DNA from: Methanobacteriota archaeon
Lineage (GTDB): Archaea; Thermoplasmatota; DTKX01; GCA-020343715
Assembly (NCBI GenBank): GCA_030597775.1
Contig: JAUVRF010000020.1
Location: 1 to 11,643, forward strand
DNA length: 11,643 nucleotides
Direction: 5' to 3'
Below are positions 7,701 through 11,643 of the stretch, one piece after another. The notes under the pieces are model-generated. The model saw nothing but the letters and a program-made list of their open reading frames with translations. It had not been told where the DNA came from and searched no databases. Each line of letters begins with the position of its first letter. Position 1 is the stretch's first letter. The position numbers and the translations under genes are program-made.

Positions 7701-9629
7701 TCCTGGCAACGGGAAACCATCACCGTCGAAGACAACGACCGTCGCTGGGCTCTCCATGCCCAAGGGCAGCTTCTCCTGGATGTTGAGGATCGCGTTCACG
7801 TCCCCGACCGTGGGTGTCTCCACCTCGGAGGACAATGCTCCCAGTGTATACACGTTGAGCAGTTCACCGAAGTACGGTATCCAGCCTTCCCACTTCACAT
7901 TGATCGCGTAGTTGTTCACGCGATAGTAGAGCACGTTACATGGTATCGCGTCGGATATGATGCCCTGGGCCCACTTGGTGTAGAAGATCTGCTCGTCGCG
8001 ATCGAAGGACTCCTTGGCCAGCTGACCCAGTTCGTGGACCTTGATCGCCATGTCCTGGGAGGCCTGATCGGCCCTAGTGCTGATGCCGTAGAGGTCCATG
8101 TACCAAGGGTTCTCGTACTCGTGGTCGACAGGCCACCAGGCGAAGTAGTTCTGGGAAGCCATCGGGCCGAGGATATCGAACACGTTGCCCACTGGATCGG
8201 AGGACAGAGACCAACCGATGATGAGCATGTCATAATCGAACGCGTTCATCTTGGCCACAAGGGTGTCGAAGTCCACGGGCTTGGCTACGATGTCCATACC
8301 CAGGGAGCGCAGGTTCTTGGCGATCAGCTCTCCCGCCTTGATACGAACGGGGTCGTAGTCCGCAGGGGGCGTCAGTAGTACCAGGGGCGGGACAGGATTC
8401 CCATTTGGCATCCTCAGCTGGGTGCCGATACCGGTGAAGTCACCGTTCGCGAGCTCCAGCTTCGCCGCTTCAACGTCGAAGGGATAGATCTTTACCGAGC
8501 TGTTGTACCAATCGGTCCAGAAAGGAGGCTCGGCCGAGTCACCAGCCTGACCGTATCCACCCATGTACCTCTCGACGATGGTCTCCTTGTCGATGGTGTG
8601 GGAGACGGCCTTTCTGAAGGCCAGGTAGTTCATCGGTTCCCTCTTCATGTTGAACGCCAGGTAGAAGTAACCGTTGTCCGAGATGGACTCGATGTCGGTG
8701 TTGGGGTTCTCGATGAGGTCAGGCACGTAACCCGGGGTCACCGTCCACGGGATGTGGTCCACCAGGCCGGACTTGAGGGCCAGGATGGCGGTGTCCAGGG
8801 AAGCATAGAGGGTGAAGTAGATCTCCGTCACCTGCTGTGGGAACATCCAGTCACCCGAGGGGGTCTTCTCATCCACTCCCCAGTAGTCATCGAATACAAC
8901 TATGCGGCGGAACACGTCGGGTTCTCCAGAATGATAGTACATCGGGCCCGTGCCGATGGTGGCCTTGACGTCGGTGTTCCAGAGGATGTCGACGATGCCG
9001 TCGACGAGGTGGTCAGACCAGATGTGTTCGGGTATGATGGGTACGCCCAGGGTCATCAGGAAGAACTGGCCGTACGGCTTGCCCATGATCATCTTGATGG
9101 TCATGGAATCGACAATGGTGATGCCCTCGAAGCAACCGTCGTCGTTCGCGTCGATGGTTCCGTCGATCTCATCGGCAGAGCACGTCCCATCACCATCGGC
9201 GTCGAAGGCGTCAATGATGCTGGAGGCGTAGGTGGTGCCGTCCCTCAAAGAGCTGAAGGTGAAGTACACATCGTCGGCGTCCATTGGCTCGCCGTCGTGG
9301 AACGTCACGTCGGGACGGATATCGACGGTGACGGTGAGATTGGTCTCATCCGTATCATCGAATGTCCATCCAGTCGCCATCGCCGGGTAGATGATGCCAC
9401 CGGGATCGAGGCCCGACAGGCCCTCCCAGCACCACTTACCGATGACGTAGTGCTTCCATACCGAATTCGAGTTCAGATCGAAATTGTTGAATCTCGGCAT
9501 GTCCTGCTGCATGGCTATGCGCAAGACCTCTTCATCGCCCGCTGCCAGAGTAGTGCCGACAATAGGAGCGACCGTTCCGATTACCATCATTGCCACTAAC
9601 GCAAAAGCTATTTTTCTTTTCAACCTCAA
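4800..9629 (-). CDS. Membrane-anchored family-5 extracellular solute-binding protein with a long Ig-like stalk
   Basis: A 1609-residue surface protein, about three times the length of ordinary OppA/DppA. Residues 1-30 are a Sec signal (RLKRK, then a hydrophobic core, cut near LAA|GDEE). Residues about 34-595 are a family-5 binding domain: VLRIAMQQDMPRFN, GLSGLDPGG, the segment VDIRPDVTFHDGEPMDADDV (102-121), IGTGPMYY and FRKAVSHTIDKETIVE are its usual landmarks. An EF-hand-like loop is inserted at 143-154. From about 605 to 1538 come several beta-sandwich, Ig/Big-like modules with tip motifs such as DDNGV, DADGYGK and DENGEG; the last two are clear duplicates. Residues 920-1130 are not recognised. 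One TM helix (about 1552-1572) and a Glu-Pro tail end the protein. There is no lipobox. The start is TTG, chosen because GGGAGG lies 8-9 nt upstream and the first ATG (codon 14) would delete the basic n-region. It is the presumed substrate receptor of the oppBCDF importer just downstream; substrate unknown. Confidence 0.92.
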   Translation of the reverse strand: MRLKRKIAFALVAMMVIGTVAPIVGTTLAAGDEEVLRIAMQQDMPRFNNFDLNSNSVWKHYVIGKWCWEGLSGLDPGGIIYPAMATGWTFDDTDETNLTVTVDIRPDVTFHDGEPMDADDVYFTFSSLRDGTTYASSIIDAFDADGDGTCSADEIDGTIDANDDGCFEGITIVDSMTIKMIMGKPYGQFFLMTLGVPIIPEHIWSDHLVDGIVDILWNTDVKATIGTGPMYYHSGEPDVFRRIVVFDDYWGVDEKTPSGDWMFPQQVTEIYFTLYASLDTAILALKSGLVDHIPWTVTPGYVPDLIENPNTDIESISDNGYFYLAFNMKREPMNYLAFRKAVSHTIDKETIVERYMGGYGQAGDSAEPPFWTDWYNSSVKIYPFDVEAAKLELANGDFTGIGTQLRMPNGNPVPPLVLLTPPADYDPVRIKAGELIAKNLRSLGMDIVAKPVDFDTLVAKMNAFDYDMLIIGWSLSSDPVGNVFDILGPMASQNYFAWWPVDHEYENPWYMDLYGISTRADQASQDMAIKVHELGQLAKESFDRDEQIFYTKWAQGIISDAIPCNVLYYRVNNYAINVKWEGWIPYFGELLNVYTLGALSSEVETPTVGDVNAILNIQEKLPLGMESPATVVVFDGDGFPLPGATVDVTSPSGVTFDPETGVTDDNGVFSFMATGTKHSYVTIDVDVDSEGTAAELSRIVSVVAGTPPIAFLYVEPADLFLGPGDSTDVDMWLLDSAGAGIEGHDIELDVGLMGYGSVDSDTVTTDADGYGKIVYTAPASFPMNKHIEVRLSLSAAIAGDYTVANINTVTQFLVLFNEDPSTWQFIQITDVSKVACNATNDTTNISVFVFNELGVSMSGEEITASYSNMDGIETATETMVTSATGEATFMVNWDETADTNATQVFFTNEARSFSVGAGASLLFEGPTTKDLYGGYFTIAEQPMLAPDSGGSLTWDVWVKDIKDMDADVPVSFIIGQPSDGSTTTMVDAPDYLWSSLLDYSGINIFTDVDGGAMAAGGYFLSDKMTDQEIADIPNNLYDSWEFIYDDWYGGPVQELEDMTAVQIEGGHWQVQVERDTVVLSDNVPQLIIVPNGKAGFFSTPDYANFWWQINGETAWKTEFVMLKTDTIASVAADFSTGVVRSFAPGNVTSVGLWAYDQNGDPISDIDIDAWVQVYGGVPFFDIESGSVTDVTGRTSATITGLSEDSSGNPLSNPVKQPLYMEAAPDYGWSVFTSVEIFNVPIQLYISVDASPIIQEEGETGAESEIPITVIDEFGNPQEDLTVEFTLQGGSLSAMSIVTDENGEGVVTYTLPEILEGEEFAVGAVASSVAEIGFGAASAAHAVVAFTPVVLYPPEVAMTAPEDGSESSATTVLVTGTITDVQGIKEVTVKLDEGNLMLATIDGETWSYTYSDLTVGDHTIVVVGYNTVDLSDTDTVSFKTLEPPVENDPPEILNLAPTSGTRTVATDMTISCDVTDDHGVASVRVRLNEGDWMQMVAGVGNTYTYNYTELALDTYDVDINATDDEGLFAEDETDFEVDEQVIEPPEEEDTDYTWLYIVIAVIVIVLILVVVMMSRGGGEAPAPEPEPEPEPEPEPEPVAEPEPEEQLEES
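4824..4886 (-). repeat. Glu-Pro dipeptide repeat at the C-terminus of the binding protein
   Basis: Codons 1583-1596 encode seven consecutive Glu-Pro pairs, followed by VA and two more EP pairs; the DNA is an imperfect 6-bp tandem repeat based on GAGCCG/GAACCC. The tract follows the TM anchor, so it should be cytoplasmic: a stiff, acidic tail of unknown role. Confidence 0.8.
5016..5588 (-). repeat. Tandem duplicated Ig-like modules in the binding-protein stalk
   Basis: Two adjacent modules of about 90 residues (1348-1440 and 1446-1538) align by eye. Each begins PPE and has a DVxxxxGI/V turn, a V-x-V-K/R-L-x-E-G strand, a W/T-Y-T-Y-x-Y/S-x-L strand and a closing acidic strand before the next linker. 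They are the stalk modules nearest the membrane. The duplication is visible in protein but well diverged in DNA. Confidence 0.65.
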
Positions 9630-9640
9630 TGTAGTACCCT

Positions 9641-9647
9641 CCCAGAG
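9641..9647 (-). promoter_or_regulatory. Shine-Dalgarno site that sets the TTG start of the binding-protein gene
   Basis: The minus strand reads GGGAGGG, followed by TACTACA and then TTG. The match to the archaeal anti-Shine-Dalgarno is strong and the 7-8 nt spacing good, which supports initiation at TTG (9629-9627) although no ATG is present there. Confidence 0.65.
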
Positions 9648-9673
9648 GCTGTGGACTGAATGATTATACCTTG

Positions 9674-9683
9674 TATAAATAAA
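9674..9683 (-). promoter_or_regulatory. Probable TATA box of the binding-protein gene
   Basis: The minus strand reads TTTATTTATA in a locally AT-rich stretch of an otherwise GC-rich window. Typical archaeal spacing puts transcription start near 9650, just ahead of the Shine-Dalgarno at 9647-9641, giving a short leader of about 20 nt. An 8-bp direct repeat ACTGAATG flanks the element (9655-9662 and 9689-9696). Confidence 0.6.
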
Positions 9684-9702
9684 CTATTACTGAATGGGTC
9701 CC

Positions 9703-9724
9703 GATAGTTCATGAAAGTACTATC
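9703..9724. promoter_or_regulatory. Short inverted repeat upstream of the binding-protein promoter
   Basis: GATAGT (9703-9708) and ACTATC (9719-9724) are exact inverted half-sites separated by 10 bases, about 20 bp upstream of the TATA box. The position would suit an activator site, but 6-bp half-sites are short and could arise by chance. Confidence 0.3.
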
Positions 9725-9810
9725 CAGGGGATGTAGGTTCGAGGGTGATCCAAGCATCATCCATCAATAAATCGTGAAAATGATTGAATACACTACCCAA
9801 AGGTCGCGCC

Positions 9811-9830
9811 AATAAATAATAATAATAATA
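9811..9830. repeat. AAT trinucleotide tract in the terminator tail
   Basis: The plus strand reads AATAAATAATAATAATAATA. Read on the minus strand it is a TTA/ATT run that forms the T-rich tail just past the hairpin at 9839-9857, so it probably belongs to the terminator. Confidence 0.6.
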
Positions 9831-9857
9831 GAAGGAGCGGGGGGCTACTGGCCCCCC
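9812..9857 (-). terminator. Hairpin plus T-rich terminator after the small acidic gene
   Basis: On the minus strand GGGGGGC, a 5-base loop and GCCCCCC form a 7-bp stem (9857-9839), followed by GCTCCTTC and then a T-rich ATT repeat. It begins 13 bp past the stop of the gene ending at 9871. Its G6/C6 stem is like that of the terminator at 4750-4769, suggesting a common terminator style in this genome. Confidence 0.7.
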
Positions 9858-9870
9858 ATTCTCTGGCCGG

Positions 9871-10095
9871 TCAAACGGGCTCCTCTTCTCCGTCACCGTC
9901 CTCGGGATCTGGCCCATCGGCAAGTCCTGTACTGACACGTGATACCCATTCGAATAGGCCTGCGTTGAACAGCTGGGTGTTCACATCGTCGGCCGTCAGG
10001 CCGCTCTGGAGGCTCATCTCGAGCAGGGTCTCGTAGACCTCCCGGTTCTCGGGAAGCACACGAGCTGTGATCACCAGGTCCTCTTCCTCGCTCAT
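9871..10095 (-). CDS. Small acidic protein of unknown function (74 aa)
   Basis: I do not recognise this protein. It begins MSEEEDLVITARVLPEN, continues with a probable helix (about 18-32, REVYETLLEMSLQSG), a second helix (about 34-52, TADDVNTQLFNAGLFEWVSR) and a disordered acidic tail DGPDPEDGDGEEEPV. The order strand-LPE-helix-G-helix resembles a ribbon-helix-helix fold, but the strong net negative charge argues against simple DNA binding; this is only a suggestion. There is no signal or TM segment, so it should be cytoplasmic. The ATG at 10095 follows a GGGAG Shine-Dalgarno-like site about 10 nt upstream. The gene starts 49 bp after the flotillin-like gene, with no terminator between them, and ends just ahead of a good terminator, so it is probably a real gene transcribed with or after the flotillin-like gene. 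Confidence 0.65.
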   Translation of the reverse strand: MSEEEDLVITARVLPENREVYETLLEMSLQSGLTADDVNTQLFNAGLFEWVSRVSTGLADGPDPEDGDGEEEPV

Positions 10096-10116
10096 GCTAT
10101 CATCGCTCCCAGATGG

Positions 10117-10132
10117 GTGTACCCCTGTACAC
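10117..10132. promoter_or_regulatory. Inverted repeat and TGTACA boxes ahead of the 74-aa gene
   Basis: GTGTAC (10117-10122), CCCT and GTACAC (10127-10132) form an exact 6-bp inverted repeat. TGTACA occurs at 10126-10131 and again at 10139-10144, overlapping the AT-rich DNA near the upstream gene's stop. It could be an operator for an internal promoter or a leader hairpin about 22 nt ahead of the ATG. Confidence 0.4.
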
Positions 10133-10144
10133 TACTTATGTACA

Positions 10145-11643
10145 TTATTGCTTGGTCTCGGCATCCTCCCATTGAGCGGCTTCCGTGTCCTTGTCGTCAC
10201 AATCGCCCCGGAGCCCCTTGCCGGCAGCACACGAGATGCTGCCGATGAGGTCGGTGATGCTCTGGCCCGTGAGGGAGTCCACCACCACGGGGAGCTCTGC
10301 GAGGATGTCCGCCGACCCGTTGACCAGACCGGCATGACCCTCTCCACCCATGATGATGATCTTCTCGGTGTTGAGCAGCGGGATGCTGATCTCGTGGGCG
10401 ATCTCCGGCAGGGCGTCGATGATGAGTGAAGCTATCGCGGCCTCGCCGTACTTGGACCACGCCGCGGCCTTCTTCTCCATGGCCTCCGCCTCCGCGAGTC
10501 CCTTCGCCTTGATCGCGTCGGCCTCCGCGAGTCCCTTGGCCCTGATGGCCGCGGCCTCGCCCTCGCCCATCAGCCTGATGACGTCCGCCTCGGCGGTTCC
10601 TTCCTTGCGTATCTTGTCCGCCTGACCGTCCGCGACCAGTGAAAGGTTCTGCTTCTCACCTTCGGCCACCAGTATGCGCTTCTGTCGTTCGCCCTCGGCG
10701 AGGGTGACCTCCACCCTCTTATTACCGTCGGCCTCCGCGGCCACGGCGTCCGCGCGCTGCTGGGCGGGCACCACCTGTGATGCCTTCTGCTCCTGCTCCA
10801 TCCGCATGACCTCGGCCGCCTGGACCTCGATGGACTTCTCCTTGTCACGAAGTTCGATGGTCCTCTGCTCGACGATCAGCTCCTGCTGCCGCACGGAATC
10901 TTGGATGTTGAAGGCGATCTCCTTGTTCGCACGCTCCTTCTCGACCTCGGCCTCCGCCAGCTGTCGGGTGATGTCGCGGTCCCTGTGGTAGAGGGCGACC
11001 TTTGCCTCGGCCTCGGCGTTCGCCTTCTCCGCCTCCTGGGCGGCGATGGCCTCCTGGATGATGGCCTCCCTGTTGGCGATCGCCTTACCGATACGCGCGT
11101 CCCTCTTGACCTCCTCGGTCCTCTTGATACCGAGGGCGTCGAGGTACCCGTGCTCGTCCTCTATCTCCTTGATGACGAACGAGCGGATGTCGATGCCCAT
11201 GTTCTTGAGGTCCGAGGTGGCCATCGTCTGGATCTTGCCCGAGATGGTGTCCCGGTCGGAGTTGATGGCCTCGATGGTCATGGTGGCACACACGCCACGG
11301 ACGTGACCCTCCAGGGTCTTCAATGCGATCTCGTTTATCTCCGCATTGCTCTTGTGGAGCAGGTGCTCCGCCGCGACCTTGAGGGAATCGGTCTCGGAGG
11401 AGATCTTCACCTGGGTGACCGACTTGATGTTGATCTTCGCGCCCGATCGTACGACGTCGGTCACGATATCGTCCACGTGGATGTCAAGGGTCCTGACGTC
11501 CAGTGGCAGGAACTCGTACGCCTCGATGATGGGCAGGATGAACTTACCTCCACCCTCCGTCACCTGGTAACCTATCCTCATGCCAGGTTTCATCTTCCTC
11601 CCATACGCTCCCATCGCCTTATCTGGCGGCACCTTCTTGTCTC
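10145..11643 (-). CDS. Flotillin-like SPFH/band-7 membrane scaffold protein (N-terminus missing)
   Basis: Flotillins oligomerise on the membrane and organise protein or lipid microdomains. The frame is open to the window edge and the residues upstream of a GTG at 11632 (DKKVPPDKAMGAYGRKMKPG) are typical of the first conserved flotillin segment, so the true start and the expected N-terminal membrane segment lie outside the window. Counting from that GTG: SPFH domain about 1-175 (VTEGGGKFILPIIEAYEFLP at 24-43; LEGHVRGVCATMTIEAINSD at 107-126; MGIDIRSFVIKEIED), then a long Ala/Glu/Lys coiled coil of about 180-390 with four 11-residue repeats at 345-388, and a flotillin C-terminus YGEAAIASLIIDALPEIAHE (395-414) with NTEKIIIMGG (421-430). 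The last 65 residues include a Cys pair (468, 478) and an acidic, hydrophilic end. It is probably cotranscribed with the 74-aa gene. A link to the importer is only by proximity. Confidence 0.9.
   Translation of the reverse strand, partial: DKKVPPDKAMGAYGRKMKPGMRIGYQVTEGGGKFILPIIEAYEFLPLDVRTLDIHVDDIVTDVVRSGAKINIKSVTQVKISSETDSLKVAAEHLLHKSNAEINEIALKTLEGHVRGVCATMTIEAINSDRDTISGKIQTMATSDLKNMGIDIRSFVIKEIEDEHGYLDALGIKRTEEVKRDARIGKAIANREAIIQEAIAAQEAEKANAEAEAKVALYHRDRDITRQLAEAEVEKERANKEIAFNIQDSVRQQELIVEQRTIELRDKEKSIEVQAAEVMRMEQEQKASQVVPAQQRADAVAAEADGNKRVEVTLAEGERQKRILVAEGEKQNLSLVADGQADKIRKEGTAEADVIRLMGEGEAAAIRAKGLAEADAIKAKGLAEAEAMEKKAAAWSKYGEAAIASLIIDALPEIAHEISIPLLNTEKIIIMGGEGHAGLVNGSADILAELPVVVDSLTGQSITDLIGSISCAAGKGLRGDCDDKDTEAAQWEDAETKQ
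10469..10600 (-). repeat. Four 11-residue (hendecad) coiled-coil repeats in the flotillin-like protein
   Basis: Residues 345-388 divide into four 11-mers: GTAEADVIRLM, GEGEAAAIRAK, GLAEADAIKAK and GLAEAEAMEKK. The last two are also close in DNA: the 17-base sequence gcctccgcgagtccctt occurs at 10488-10504 and again at 10521-10537, exactly 33 bp apart. An 11-residue period indicates a near-straight or right-handed coil, as expected in the AEA region of flotillins. Confidence 0.75.

Noticed and set aside
8598..9599. A 333-codon plus-strand frame opposite the binding domain.
   Set aside because: Composition (Val/Asp/His/Gly rich) matches the antisense shadow of the solute-binding gene; no motif, and no promoter or ribosome site ahead of it.
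9720..9938. A 72-codon minus-strand frame overlapping the end of the 74-aa gene.
   Set aside because: It runs through the terminator hairpin and the AAT tract (giving a run of Tyr), so it is a chance frame in non-coding DNA.
11630..11632. GTG as the start of the flotillin-like gene.
   Set aside because: The frame stays open upstream to the window edge and the upstream residues DKK fit the conserved flotillin segment, so the gene is truncated by the window rather than starting here.
1..11643. CRISPR arrays, tRNA/rRNA genes, insertion sequences, phage or toxin-antitoxin genes.
   Set aside because: No regularly spaced repeats, no cloverleaf-like segments in the short gaps, no transposase motifs; the window is almost filled by the genes described.

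Overview
The window is a GC-rich stretch in which every gene I can support lies on the minus strand, so transcription runs from high to low coordinates. It looks archaeal. Evidence: promoters are TATA-like boxes about 25 nt ahead of short leaders, Shine-Dalgarno sites are of the GGGAGG type, the solute-binding protein is held by a C-terminal membrane helix with no lipobox, surface domains are rich in N-glycosylation sequons, and terminators end in T-rich tracts. A Thermoplasmatota-like euryarchaeon is my best guess, but that placement is an inference from general resemblance, not from a marker gene.

Layout in order of transcription. (1) 11643-10145: a flotillin-like SPFH/band-7 protein whose N-terminus is outside the window. 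It is followed 49 bp later by a small acidic 74-residue protein (10095-9871), and the pair ends in a GC-rich hairpin with a T-rich tail (about 9812-9857). (2) 9629-4800: its own transcription unit, with a TATA box, a strong Shine-Dalgarno, a TTG start and a hairpin/T-tract terminator. It encodes a 1609-residue surface protein: a family-5 (peptide/nickel type) solute-binding domain, about 950 residues of immunoglobulin-like stalk, one transmembrane anchor and a Glu-Pro tail. (3) 4615 to the left edge: an operon oppB-oppC-oppD-oppF with its own probable promoter. The first three genes are joined by 4-bp ATGA overlaps and oppD/oppF by a 14-bp overlap; oppF runs off the left edge.

Together units 2 and 3 encode a complete oligopeptide/dipeptide-type ABC importer: binding protein, two permeases and two ATPases. 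Its unusual trait is that two parts are enlarged on the outside of the cell. The binding protein sits on a very long Ig-like stalk. The OppC permease carries an extra ectodomain of about 465 residues between its first and second membrane helices, possibly a beta-propeller, with 12 N-glycosylation sequons. I regard this as the most interesting feature of the window. The substrate cannot be told from sequence alone.

No tRNA, rRNA, CRISPR array, insertion sequence or phage gene was seen. Intergenic DNA is short (largest gap 241 bp) and is mostly accounted for by promoters, inverted repeats and terminators.
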